From Gymnothorax reevesii (taxonomy: Eukaryota > Chordata > Actinopteri > Anguilliformes > Muraenidae): a stretch of DNA of 64,000 nucleotides. This document shows, piece after piece, positions 1 to 10,084 of this stretch. The translations under genes were made by a program, and so were the position numbers. Below the pieces are notes generated by a model, which searched no databases, was not told where the DNA came from, and was given only the letters and a program-made list of their open reading frames with translations. The stretch lies in contig CM056573.1 of assembly GCA_029721435.1 (NCBI GenBank), forward strand, positions 5,447,501-5,511,500, given 5' to 3'. The number at the start of each line of letters is the position of its first letter. The first letter of the stretch is position 1.

Positions 1-344
1 TTCTGAAAGAACTATAGATGCGATGAGAACGTAGTGAGAACAGGCTGGACTGAGTAAGAACTAGTTTGATTGCAATAGTCGGGTTAGAAACTGTGTAATG
101 AGTTGGAACGGGGTTAAACTTGCCACCAACGGACTGGAAACAATAACAGCTACTTTCCCTCGTTTTAAACGTTGTAACAATTTGCAATGATTTGGTTGAA
201 AACGAGATGGACTTGTCTCGAACTGTATAAGAACGGAGTAGTGTCATATTAGAGGCATTTTTTTGGCCAAATTTGCCCGTTTTCACCCGTCCCCAGCCCT
301 TTTCATCAAATTTTTAGGACGGGCTAGGACGTTCTGACAACAAG
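1..344. other. unassigned sequence
   Basis: No gene, terminal repeat or known transposon signature is visible. The short open frames here have no recognisable motif. Confidence 0.5.
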
Positions 345-437
345 CCAGGTGTGAAGGTACGCTTACATAGTTAGTCCATTCACTGTCAGTGGTTCCAACT
401 ATGTAAGTGAGCATCTGTGATTTCGGGAAACGCACCA
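345..437 (-). mobile_element. MITE fragment of the GTGCGTTTCCC family
   Basis: Read on the minus strand, this stretch begins GGTGCGTTTCCCGAAATCAC and continues through a block ending in AGTGAATGGACTAACTATG. The same blocks occur in the same order in the complete short element at 12911-13006. The far terminal repeat is missing, so this is a truncated copy. I know short palindromic elements with this end sequence to be common in teleost genomes. The superfamily is not clear from the sequence. Confidence 0.6.
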
Positions 438-508
438 AAGCAAATGGCCTCATTTGACCAGCTCGTGCTATGTTGTTTGACAAGTGTGCACTGTGGAATC
501 AGGATTAA

Positions 509-1204
509 AGGGACTATGTCAGCTGGGGTGCATGCGCGTGACGAAGCAACACTTCTTGAAGGCGGTAGGTAAACTATTTCAAGATCTTTGGAGATTTTGT
601 GTAAGCGTTTCAATCTGTTTACATGGCGTTCATTCTTGAGAACTTTGATGAAATTGATGGTAAAGCCTGTTCGTAGCATCAGTTTGTCATATTTCGGGTT
701 TTTGTAGTGTTATTATTGCTTTTCAGTTAGCCTACGTTGATTGTTATCTCGTCTCATGGCGGCCGTTGAACTCGAAGCGATCGCAAAAGGGTCTATGACA
801 GCTGCATGTCAGACAAAAGGTTGTGGCTATTAGGTTCTGCAAACATTAAAGACAGTTACATAATAAAAATTTCCCCAAACTTCTCAAAGATGCATGCGAT
901 GCAAACAGATTGAAACTCCACCACAAATTCACCGGTTTATCTTACCTCACACTTTCAATATGTTTTTGCCCTAAGATATATGGGTGGATAGTATAATTTA
1001 TTCTTCGCGAGTTTTGGCAAAGATAAATGCGGTTACTCAAGCAACTCTGTGGTTGTCTATTTAAAACAGCGAGGAAGGTATGCATTACACTCGTACTAAT
1101 AAGCTTGGGGTTTGTATTTCTGCTCCCTTGATATCGCACTGCATGTTTGAAAATATTTATCGACTGGACTTTACTACGCATGTGCACCAGCTGACATAGT
1201 CCCT
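509..1204. mobile_element. non-autonomous TIR element, about 0.7 kb
   Basis: The two ends are inverted copies: AGGGACTATGTCAGCTGG at 509 and its complement ending at 1204. The similarity continues with a few mismatches into the flanking GCATGCG block. A second inverted match lies inside: GTTTCAATCTGTTT near 606 matches the complement of a block near 905-920. The arms are unequal in spacing, so an internal deletion or insertion has occurred. No transposase is encoded. No convincing target-site duplication is visible, although TTAA directly precedes the left end. Interpretation as a MITE is an inference from the terminal repeats. Confidence 0.6.
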
Positions 1205-1455
1205 GAAATAGACTTTGAAGGTCTCGTGCTGTCATATTGTTTGTAGGCTACCTATTTTCGTACACCTTTCCTAGTCATCACCCGATAAAACTGTCAGTAA
1301 GAGGTTTCTGTGCACCATGCTTACAGGCTCATTGTCACCCTGAACCTGGAGAAACACGTCCATAGGAACATGCCACATCTGCCAAAAGAGTTCCTCTCTG
1401 AGAACTGCAAATACCCAGCATGGAAGGGACAGCCCAAACGATGCTGAAACACTAG
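1205..1455. other. unassigned sequence
   Basis: I see no coding motif or repeat boundary in these 250 bases between the TIR element and the solo LTR. Confidence 0.4.
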
Positions 1456-1937
1456 TGGTACGGCCCCAATTTGTTACGACTGCAAGGGATGACAGACAAA
1501 ATTTTAAAACTTTAACAGATTTAATAAAACAAAGAAAAACTGACCAAGATTGAAATATGGAAAAAAAATGAGATAGTTACAGTCCCTTGGTCACTGAGAA
1601 GGGGTTGCTTTACGATGTCCTGGGACAGGAAAATGCTCCAACAGAGGCAAAAATCCACAAAAAGATCTTCATGGGTCTTGAAAATAGTAACAGGTCTGGT
1701 CAAATGTATCCTTCCAGAATTTCTCCTTGCAATTTCTCCTACCACTTTACTCTCTCAACTTCTCTCCTTATATACTCTTTTGCAGCCCCCTCCCACCTTC
1801 CAGACTTTTTTTTTAAATTCTCTGGGACTTTCCCCTCTCAGACATGCCAAGGACATGCCCAAAAACCTAGCTCCAGACTGGGCTCAAGAAAAAAAAAAGT
1901 CAATACTGTCATTCAGTGGCTTTTTTTCCACATTACA
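1456..1937 (-). mobile_element. solo LTR of the Gmr1-like retrotransposon family
   Basis: This 480-bp block is collinear with the LTRs at 58200-58697 and 62007-62441. Shared landmarks in order are GGCCCCAATTTGTTA, GGGATGACAGACA, ACCAAGATTGA, TTACAGTCCCTT, GATGTCCTGGG, AAAATCCAC, GACAGGTCTGGTC-like text, TATACTCTTTTGCAG, CCTCCCACCTT and a final CACATTACA. On the minus strand it starts TGTAATGTGG. No internal retrotransposon sequence adjoins it, so it is probably a solo LTR left by recombination. I could not find a clean TSD, which suggests an old copy. Confidence 0.8.
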
Positions 1938-1967
1938 TTAAATTTAAAAGGAAATTAGTTTACACAT

Positions 1968-2080
1968 ACGTTGGCTCAACGTGTCCCCAGCGGCCAAAAT
2001 GACGTTGGCTCATAGTTGGCGTGTGACGTAAGGCCAACGTCTATGACTACGTTGGGCCAACTCCGGCATGTTATCTGGGC
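1968..2080. repeat. degenerate ACGTTGG / CCAACGT motif cluster
   Basis: The motif ACGTTGG or its complement appears several times in about 110 bases (for example near 1969, 2012, 2034 and 2053), with partial GTTGGGCCAAC palindromes between. It looks like a short decayed minisatellite. Confidence 0.4.
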
Positions 2081-2514
2081 CTGGCTGCGTTGTTCACCTT
2101 GTTTACGTATAAGGAGATTTCTTAAATTCGGAAGCAATAATAATATGTAAATTACATTTATTACCCTGCAGTGCACGAACAATGCTGATCCTCTATCTTG
2201 TTTTGAGTGTGGGTGACGGAAACGAGATGCAGTCAACCGCGTTCGCACGGAGACCTAAAATTTTAGCTTCTAATTTAAACTTTTTGTTGACCTTCTCCAC
2301 TCTAAATTCATTGCTGTATCCCTCCAATGCATAGTGTAACCCTTTTTGCTGACTTCATGATGAAACTTGAGCCTTCTATCGCCAAAAATCATCGATAACA
2401 TCCTGAAAAATATCTCAAACTGTGATACCAGCCATTAGCGCCTCTTCTAAAATTTTGATTGTTTGTGTGAGTCGGTAAAGGGGGAGAAGCTTTGCCATAG
2501 GTCAATTTTATCCA

Positions 2515-3827
2515 CAAAATGAGCTATTTTCAAATTTGATGGCTGCGACAGGTCTCAAAAAACTTGGGACAGGGACTGCTGGAGAGTTTTGAGTCTCCTT
2601 TGACAGACTTTTTGTTTAATTATGCCCCAAATGTTCTCAGTCGGGGAAAGATCAGGACTGCATGCAGGCCAGTTCAGCGCATGGACTCTTCTACTACGAA
2701 GCCATGCTGGTGTAATAGCTGCATTATGTAGTTTTGCATCGTCTTGCTGACATGCACAAGGTCTTCCTTGGAATAGATGTCATCTGGAGGGGAGCATATG
2801 CTGCTCTAAAATCTTTATATACATTTCAGCATTCATGATGCTTTTTAAAACATGCAAGCGTCCCACACCATATGCACTAATGCATCCCCATTTTGAATGG
2901 GGCTTTTGAACTGAACGCTGATAACAGGAGGGGTGGACTTTCTCCTCTTTAGCCCGGAGGACACAACGCCCATGATTTCCAACAAGAATGTCAAATTTGG
3001 TCTCGTCTGACCACAGGACACTTTGCCACTTTGCTACAGTCCATTTTAAATGAGCCTTGGCCCACAGAACATGGCGGCGGTTCTGGATCATGCTCAACAA
3101 TGGCTTCCTTTCTGCATGATCTAGTTTTAGGTGGAATCTGTGGATGGCATGGCGGACTGTGTTTACAGGCAGTGGTTTCTTGAAGTATTCCTGGGCCCAT
3201 TTAGTAATGTCAATGACAGAATCATGCCGGTGAGAGATACAGTGGCATCTGAGGGCCCGAATCACAGGCAACCAGTTAAGGTCTTCGGCCTGGTCCCGTG
3301 CGCACAGAGATTTTTCCAGTTTCTCCGAATCTTTTGATGATGTTATGCACTGTCGATGATGAGACCGTCAAAGCCTTTGCAATTTGACATTGAGGAACAA
3401 TGTTTTTAAAGTATTCTACAATTTTTTTACGCAAGCCTTCAGGGGTTGGAGAACCTTTGGCCATCTTTACTTCTGAGGGACTCAGTTTCTCTAAGACATC
3501 CCTTTTATAGCCAATCATGCTATACCCCTGATGCCAGTTAATGTAATTACTTGCTAAATGTTCTTCCAGCTGATTCTCTTATATATTAATTGCTTTATTT
3601 AGCCATTTTCTTCCTGTGTCCCAACTTTTTTGAGACCTGTTGCAGCCAGAAAATTTGAAATGAGCTCATGTTGGGGATAATAATGTAAAATGTCTCAGTT
3701 TCAACATTTGAAATGTTATTTATGTTCTATTGTAAATGACATAAGGGCTCACGTGATCTGAAAGTCATTGTATTTATATTTTATTCACAATTTACACTTC
3801 GTCCCAACTATTTCAGAATTGGTGTTG
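2515..3827 (-). pseudogene. Tc1-like transposon with broken DD34E transposase
   Basis: The coding direction is minus. The paired helix-turn-helix N-terminal domain is at 3276-3518 (motif [16 protein letters not shown]). The catalytic core is at 2780-3271 with first Asp in LWSDETKFD. The C-terminal part continues at about 2620-2780 in another frame, with the second Asp in CQQDDAKLH and the Glu in SPTENIWG. All three catalytic residues are present, but at least two frame breaks kill the gene. The right end is intact up to a TA at 3828-3829. An inner terminal-repeat block (ACAGGTCTCAAAAAA) is present near 2549 and inverted near 3640, but the outer left end is gone. The superfamily call is firm; the exact family is not. 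Confidence 0.88.
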
Positions 3828-3829
3828 TA

Positions 3830-4224
3830 TTACACCACCACCCAATGTCAAGTTTATGCCACAGCTGCCCTAAATTAAAAGTGTAGGTAAAAACCAAAAT
3901 AATTTTTATATTTCTGTAATGGTTCTAATTCACCAGCAAGCTCTTTATCTGAAATGATATTGTTAATGTTATACTATAATTATCGTTGTTGTTATCCATA
4001 ACTTTTCAAATTCAGCATTTTACAAAAAAAGCTGAAAAAAATAATTTAGCACATATTTTTTTGTTTTAATCAAAATGCCATATAAGTTATTTTCATGCAT
4101 TCCTTAATATAAAAAAAATGTGTTTTAGTGGTTAAATGCAAGGACACAAGCTGTAATCAAGGCCAAAGGAGGCAATACAAAATATTGTTTTTTTTTTGTT
4201 TGTTATTATGTGTGAAAAAGGACT
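3830..4224. other. AT-rich unassigned sequence
   Basis: AT-rich DNA with short homopolymer runs. I see no coding potential. Confidence 0.5.
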
Positions 4225-4418
4225 ATTTAGCATAGCATAACATAACATAACATGAATGGCGAGAACAGGCCGTTCAGCCCAACTACGCTCGCCAGTTTCT
4301 TTATACTATTGTGAATATATCCCTTCAGATACTCAATAACTCAGTGGTATCTAGCTTTAAGTCAAGCCTGCTCTTGAAAACCCCTAAGGTCTCTGCCTCA
4401 ACATTATGGTCAGGCAAG

Positions 4419-4831
4419 CTATTCCACGCTGAAACTACTCTTTGGGTGAAAAATATATTTCCAAATATCAGTGCTAAATTTATCTTTGGTCAACTTCCAT
4501 TTGTGACCCCGAGTTCTACTCATAACGTTTGGTCGAAGGAATCCTACATAATTCACTTTGTTAATCCCTTTAACATATTTGAAGACCTCAATCAAATCAC
4601 CCTTTTGTCTCCTTTTCCTAAGACTAAAGAGATTAAGTATCTTCAGCCACTTCTCATAGCTTTCATCTTTTATACCTGGAATTAGCTTAGTGGCTCTTCT
4701 CTGAACTTTCTCTAGAGCCTCTGTATCTTTCTTAAAGTATGGTCCACAGAACTGCACACAATACTCCAGATGTGGTCTGACGTATGTGTTGTACAAAAGA
4801 AGCATCACCTCCTTAGATTTGTTCTCAATAC
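4419..4831 (-). pseudogene. LINE reverse transcriptase, C-terminal block
   Basis: The translated sequence contains YVRPHLEYCVQFCGP, LEKVQRRATKLIPGI and RKRRQKGDLIEVFKY. These blocks mark the end of the reverse transcriptase in CR1/Jockey-type LINEs. The block ends exactly where the solo LTR begins and resumes at 5853 after it. It lacks the catalytic aspartates, which lie in the next block upstream. Confidence 0.85.
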
Positions 4832-4836
4832 TTTTG

Positions 4837-5847
4837 TGTTGGGATTCTGCCCTTTCGTGCGTTGTCCCGTGTTTATTTGTTCTTGTGCTTTACTTTCATT
4901 TTGTATTTCCAGCTTTCTGTTCAGCCATCTGACGATCCACTCCCAATCTGCCTTCGTGTGACTGCCTTCAGCATGCCTGCCTTTCGTTGTCCAAACACGT
5001 TTCCTCTTTCGGTTTCGGCTTTGGTATTTCATTCATTGCTTCCAGTTGTGTTTAATTCCGGGTCTCGTGAAACTGAGTGAATGTGTTCTCTGATAGGATA
5101 TTACTAACCCGCACTTATTTAAGGGTGATTGTAAATATTTCGTCACGTAATATTAACCTTCATTAACTCATTTAGCGAACGTGTGCGTTTCTGGCTTTTG
5201 TGCTTTCCGCCTGAGCTCTTTGATTAACTGCATTTAAAACCCTGTGCTTTCCTTCGCTTTTCTTGTGGTGCTTTTTCCTCGTCACGTTTAGATTGCCTTA
5301 ATCTAAACTGTCTGGCTTGATTGCTCGTCTCCGCGTCTCGTCTCGAGTCATTATTGTTAACCCAGTTTTCGTGTGATTGTTTCTTAATCCCATGTGTTTC
5401 TGTTTCAGTCCGAGATTGCATTCCGAGTCCCCGCCTCCTCTCGTGGTCATATATGTGGCAGCATTGGATGTGATTGTCAGATGGATCCTCCGTATTGTCT
5501 CTGTGTTTCATGGTGAAGTCTCAGCTCCTCGTGCCTTCTGAGTGTCTCCCGTGTATGTTTCCGGAGTCCCGTTTGCTGCGCCCTAGTCTTGTCTGCCCCG
5601 TGTTAAAGTCTCCCAGTGTATCCGTCGGTATAGTTAGGTTCAGTTTTTGTTTTCTTAGTTTATCCTCTCTTGGAGAGTGTACTCCTGTTCCCCCCTGCCT
5701 TTGGCAGTGTACCTTAGTTCTCCCCATTGTTCAGTGCTTGAGCACGGTGTTTTATTTCTGGCTTGTCTGCCAATTTCTCCTTAGTGTTTCGTGTTTAATA
5801 AACACATCTGGATCCTGCACCTGGTGTTCCTCTGACCTCTTCTTACA
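4837..5847 (+). mobile_element. solo LTR, 1011 bp, TSD TTTTG
   Basis: The insertion starts TGTTGGGATTCTG and ends CTTCTTACA, giving the TG...CA ends of an LTR. It is flanked by perfect 5-bp duplications, TTTTG at 4832-4836 and at 5848-5852. It interrupts the LINE frame precisely, which confirms the boundaries. A poly(A) signal-like AATAAA lies at about 5798 near the 3' end, which sets the plus orientation. No primer-binding site or gag/pol sequence is present, so this is a solo LTR. The gypsy or ERV class cannot be told from an LTR alone. Confidence 0.9.
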
Positions 5848-5852
5848 TTTTG

Positions 5853-6292
5853 GCAATGTATCCCAGCATCCGATTGGCTTTTTGAACTGCTACGGCACAA
5901 TGGCTAGAGCCTGTGAGGGTTTGGTCAACAATCACTTCCAGATCTTTTTTGTGTGTAGTACATTCCAGTTTTAAACCTCCCATGAAGTAATCCCGTTTGA
6001 TGTTTTTATTACCTATTTGTACAACTTTACATTTTACTACATTAAATTTCATTTGCCACATTTCTGCCCAATTCTGGATTCTATCCAAATCATCCTGAAT
6101 CACTTTAGTGGACTCTAAACTATTTGCCAAACCCCCCAATTGAGTATCATCTGTAAATTTAACTAATCTGCTCTCAATATTCCTATCAAGGTCATTAATG
6201 TAGATGAGGAACAGCAGGGGTCCCAACACCGATCCCTGGGGGACGCCACTCCCCACTATACCTAGCTTAGATGCAGTGGCATTCCTGAGCAA
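5853..6292 (-). pseudogene. LINE reverse transcriptase, palm block
   Basis: The block contains SGVPQGSVLGPLLFLIYIND, the hallmark of non-LTR reverse transcriptases, followed by a catalytic box reading KFTDDTQLGG. The usual box is F-A-D-D, so the two Asp residues are kept but Ala has become Thr. It is bounded on one side by the solo LTR and on the other by the composite insertion from 6293. Confidence 0.88.
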
Positions 6293-6535
6293 CTTGGCAC
6301 CCTACGCGGGATTTCTGATTTGCTTAGCTAGTATGTTGTGTTTTTGATCTGCATTCTGCAACATTCTGAACTGCCATTAAGCCATGATGATAATTGACGC
6401 CGCTGTGTCTGGCCTGCCTTATGTTATTATTGCCTTGTTGGCTGTGCTTGGTGTGGTCTCTCTGTGTGGTGAACTAGTGGTGGCGTCGCGATGCATAAGC
6501 CGCAGCGGCGACGGCGCTGTGGGTGTGTTGTGTTA

Positions 6536-7284
6536 GGGCCTGGCTACACATTTGCAACGCGTGTTAACGCCACGTGAAATACTGCGCAAAACGCTCTGAG
6601 CAAACGCTGCGTAATACGCAGCGATGAACGGTCTACACCTTGGCAAGTAAAGTGGGTGTACACGTTTTGTCCTCCGAGTTAGCTGGAAACTCCTCCCCTA
6701 ATCTGGTAAAACAAAGTCACTCACTTTTTCATGAAGCTGAGAAAACAAAAAAAACTGAAGTCTTTCAGGATAAACTTGCTATGAAAAGAATCGATAAAAA
6801 AAGAGCAAATTGGTGACTAGGCACTTTATTTGATGATTAGTAATTTAGTAATTTCAAAAATGGTTTTACCAGATTAGGGGAGACTCGCACTCTTTTTTTC
6901 TTCACTTCGATAATCAAACATTCAGTTTGATTGTGTTCTTCCGTTTGTCCCATTCTGCTTGTAAATGAATGCGAACAGTGTTGTGTCTCAGTTTGACAGG
7001 ATAATTAGCCACGTCTTTTTAAAAAAATCTGTCAGACCTGCAGATCATCACGTGGGAGAGTTTCCTGAATTTCTATTGGCTGACTATGGAGCACGCTTAA
7101 CTGGACGCGTCGCGTGATACGCTCAGAAACCCCTTCGGAGGTTTCTGAAATTTCACGCGGCGGTGACAGCGCGTTCTTTTTTTCCTGTCCCGCCGATGTG
7201 TAGACCTGATCATTATACATCAATTACTCCAATCAAAGCGTTTTAGCGCCGCGCGGCGTAATCCGCGAATGTGTAGCCGGACCT
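6536..7284. mobile_element. Harbinger-like MITE with TTA TSD
   Basis: The ends are inverted: GGGCCTGGCTACACATTTG on the left, and on the right the complement of AGGTCCGGCTACACATTCG. TTA flanks both ends (6533-6535 and 7285-7287). A 3-bp TTA/TAA duplication is the signature of PIF/Harbinger transposition. No transposase is encoded. CG-rich text such as GCGCCGCGCGGCG near the right end is also common in fish elements of this group, as far as I know. Confidence 0.68.
6693..6882. repeat. perfect 20-bp inverted repeat around a 150-bp spacer
   Basis: The 20 bases at 6693-6712 (CTCCCCTAATCTGGTAAAAC) are exactly complementary to 6863-6882. This could be a tiny MITE nested in the larger one, or an internal arm of that element. 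Nothing in the spacer looks coding. Confidence 0.75.
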
Positions 7285-7689
7285 TTACAAGTTACCTGTC
7301 TGTAACTAGTTGAGTTCAACAGAGAGAGAATTACCAACCCAACTTACCTCAGACGCAAGCGCAGTAGGACTACAGGAGAGAGCAGGGGGGCGGGCAGGAG
7401 TCGTGTCCTGTGTGCAATCCATTGGGGACCGTGGCGAAATTGTAGGCAGGTTGCAGGCAGACAGACACTAAGCCCGAATATAAATGCTTTATTTAGCCAT
7501 TGCTTAAAGACTTTACAACTGTATGTTCTGTTGTTAGATTGCTGTGTCTTCGTTGTTATTGTTTTATATTGTGAAATAAAAAGTATTTATTTAAAAAAAA
7601 AAAAAACTTCTCCCCTCCCTGGTGCCCTTTCTGCTCGCGAGCGCCCCTAGCATCCGCCTAATCTGCCTAATGACAGGGGCGCCCCTGAT

Positions 7690-8364
7690 TAGATGAGATA
7701 CTACTGACCACCACTCTTTGTGTTCTGTCCTGTTACCAGTTTTGAATCCGCTCCAGAATACCTCCTGTAACTCCAATGGAGCTCATTTTATAAATTTGCC
7801 TCTTATGCGGTACTATATCAAATGATTTCTGAAAACACAAGTATATGAGGTCATAAGCCTTGCTCTGGTCATAAGTCTTGGTGGCCTCTTCAAAAAATTC
7901 CTGAAGGTTTGTCATGCATGACCTTCCCTTACGGAAACCATGTTGGCTATCCCTCAAGATACTGTTACGTTCAAGAAATAAGTCCAGCTCATCTTTTATG
8001 ATAGATTTCAATATTTTGCACGCAATGCAAGTTAAACTGACTGGCCTGTAATTTCCTGGCTCGGTACGGTCCCCTTTCTTGTGTATTGGTATTATATTGC
8101 CCTGTTTCCAATCATTTGGTATTTCTCCAGTTTCTAAAGACCGTCTGAAGATGGCGAATTGCGGCTTAAAGATGAACTCACCAACTTCCCTGAGCACTCT
8201 AGGATATAAGCCATCAGGACCTGCCGCTTTATCTGCCTTTAGTTTATGCAACTTGTCTAATACTTCATTATCCCGAACCTCAATTTCTGCTAAATAATCT
8301 TGAGAATTTAACATGCCCTCTGGCCGAATAAAGACCCCCTCTGAGGTAAAATTCTCAACAAAGT
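7690..8364 (-). pseudogene. LINE reverse transcriptase, N-terminal block
   Basis: The translated sequence has KADKAAGPDGLYPRVLREV, IPNDWKQGNIIPIHKKGD, NYRPVSLTCIACKILKSII and DSQHGFRKGRSCMTNL, the ordered motifs 0-3 of non-LTR reverse transcriptases. It ends at the TA where the Tc1 element at 8366 inserted. The reading continues on the far side at 9970-10020 with NETADALNSY directly upstream of YFVENF. An in-frame stop follows the block ending IQNW. Confidence 0.88.
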
Positions 8365-8365
8365 A

Positions 8366-9967
8366 CAAAACCCAAAACCAGTGAAGTTGGCACGTTATTT
8401 AAATCGTAGATAAAAACAGAATACAACGATTTGCTAATCCTTTTCAACTTATATTCAATTGAATACACTGCAAAGATACGTAAGATGTTTAATGTTCAAA
8501 CTGAGAAACAATTTTTTTTTTGCAAATAATCATTAACTCAGATTTTAAAGGCAGCAACACATTGCAAAAAAGTTGGCACAGGGGCCTTTTTACCACTGTG
8601 TTACATCGCCTTTCCTTTTAACGACACTCAGTAAACGTTTGGGAAAAGAGTAGACCAATTTTCGAAGCTTTTCAGGTGGAACTCTTTCCCATTCTTGCTT
8701 GATGTACAGCTTAAGTTGTTCAACAGTCCAAGGTTTCCGTTGTCGTATTTTACGCTTCATAATGCGCCACACATTTTCTATGGGAGACAGGTCTGGACTA
8801 CAGGCAGGCCAGTCTCGTACCCGCACTCTTTTACTACGGAGCCATGCTGTTGCAACACGTGCAGAATGTGGCTTGGCATTGTCTTGCTGAAATAAGCAGG
8901 GGCGTCCATGAAAAAGACGTTGGTTGGATGGCAACATATGTCGCTCCAAAACCTGTATGTACCTTTCAGCATTAATGTTGCCTACACATATGTGTAAGTT
9001 CCCATGCCTTGGGCACTAATACACCTCCATACCATCACAGATGCTGGCTTTTGAACTTTGCGCCTATAACAGTCCGAATGGTTCTTTTCCTCTTTGGTCC
9101 GGAGGACACGACGTCCACAGTTTCCAAAAACAATTTGAAATGTGGACTCGTCAGACCACAGAACACTTTTCCACTTTGCATCAGTCCATCTTAGATGAGC
9201 TTGGGCCGAGCAAAGCCAGCGACGTTTCTGGGTGCTGTTGATAAATGGCTTTCGCTTTGCATCGTAGAGTTTTAACTTGCACTTGCAGATGTAGCGACGA
9301 ACTGTAGTTACTGACAGTGGTTTTCTGAAGTTTTCCTGAGCCCATGTGGTGATGTCCTTTACACACGGATGTCGGTTTTTGATGCAGCACCGCCTGAGGG
9401 ATCGAAGGTCACGGGCATTCAGTGTTGGTTTTCGGCCTTGTCGCTTACGTGCAGTGATTTCTCCAGATTCTCTGAACCTTTTGACGATATTACGGACCGT
9501 AGATGATGAAATCCCTAAATTTCTTGCAATAGCTCGTTGAGGAATGTTGTTTTTAAACTGTTCGACAATCAGCTCACGCATTTGTTCACTAAGTGGTGAC
9601 CCTCGCCCCATCCTTGTTTGTGAATGACTGAGCATTTCAGGGAAGCTGCTTTTATAGCCAATCATGGCACCCACCTGTTCCCAATTAGCCCGTTCACCTG
9701 TGGGATGTTCCAAATAAGTGTTTGATGAGCATTCCTCAACTCTCTCAGTCTTTTTTGCCACTTGTGCCAGCTTTTTTGAAACATGTTGCAAGCATCAAAT
9801 TCCAAATGAGCTAATATTTGCAAAAAATTACAAAGTTTACCTGTTCGAACATTAAGTAACTTGTCTTTGCAGTGCATTCAATAGAATATAGGTTGAAAAT
9901 GATTTGCAAATCATTGTATTCTGTTTTTATTTACGATTTACGCAAGGTGCCAACTTCACTGGTTTTG
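8366..9967 (-). mobile_element. full-length Tc1-like transposon, TA TSD
   Basis: Long terminal inverted repeats of about 200 bp are clear. The left side runs CCAGTGAAGTTGGCACGTTA, then AAAAACAGAATACAA and ATTCAATTGAATACACTGCAAAGA. The right side is the complement of nearly the same text. TA flanks both ends (8364-8365 and 9968-9969). A 7-base duplication of CAAAACC marks the left tip. The element sits in the LINE at its target TA and carries a transposase with a single visible frame break. It looks like one of the younger insertions in the window. Confidence 0.92.
8587..9680 (-). pseudogene. Tc1-like DD34E transposase, one frameshift
   Basis: The N-terminal part, starting MIGYKSSFPEML or at the downstream MGRGSPLSEQM, spans about 8990-9680. 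It holds the paired HTH DNA-binding domain (STVRNIVKRFRESGEIT), a GRKP-type AT-hook-like stretch, and the first catalytic Asp in LWSDESTFQ. The C-terminal part at 8590-8949 has the second Asp in FQQDNAKPHSA and the Glu in SPIENVWRIM. The two parts are joined by continuous homology, but the frame slips by one base near 8995-9000. Length and motif order otherwise match an entire family member of about 340 residues. As read, the enzyme would not be made. Confidence 0.9.
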
Positions 9968-10084
9968 TAACTGTTTAAGGCATCTGCTGTTTCATTTTGT
10001 TATTTGCCAAAGAAACAGCAATATAACTTTTTAGTTTTAAACAAGTTTCTTAAATATTTGTGTTTTGTTGTTTTTTAATGGCAT

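Larger units (their letters stand above)
6293..7690 (+). mobile_element. composite insertion in the LINE, with poly(A)-like tail
   Basis: LINE reading frame stops at about 6292 and resumes at about 7690, so roughly 1.4 kb was inserted here. It starts near GGCACCCTACGCGGG and ends in a GC-rich block containing CAGGGGCGCCCCTG. Near the right side AATAAA at 7575 is followed by a run of A at 7593-7606, as in a processed transcript read on the plus strand. A Harbinger-like MITE (6536-7284) lies inside. I could not find a convincing TSD for the outer insertion, and its class is uncertain. Confidence 0.6.
4225..10020 (-). mobile_element. CR1-superfamily LINE split by three insertions
   Basis: Four collinear blocks of one reverse transcriptase run along the minus strand: 9970-10020 and 7690-8364 (linker and fingers), 5853-6292 (palm), and 4419-4831 (thumb and C-terminus). 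The 3' end carries a short pentanucleotide tail, (ATGTT)n on the minus strand, near 4225-4250, as expected for elements primed at a nick. Intervening segments 4837-5847, about 6293-7690 and 8366-9967 are separate elements. The upstream endonuclease domain is not visible, so the copy is 5' truncated or joined to the LINE at 10.1 kb. It is far too broken to be active. Confidence 0.85.

Noticed and set aside
1587..1958. 123-codon frame as a gene
   Set aside because: It lies within an LTR that is repeated twice more in the window, with frameshifts between copies.
5474..5974. 166-codon plus-strand frame as a gene
   Set aside because: It runs across the boundary between the solo LTR and the LINE, so it cannot be a single real gene.
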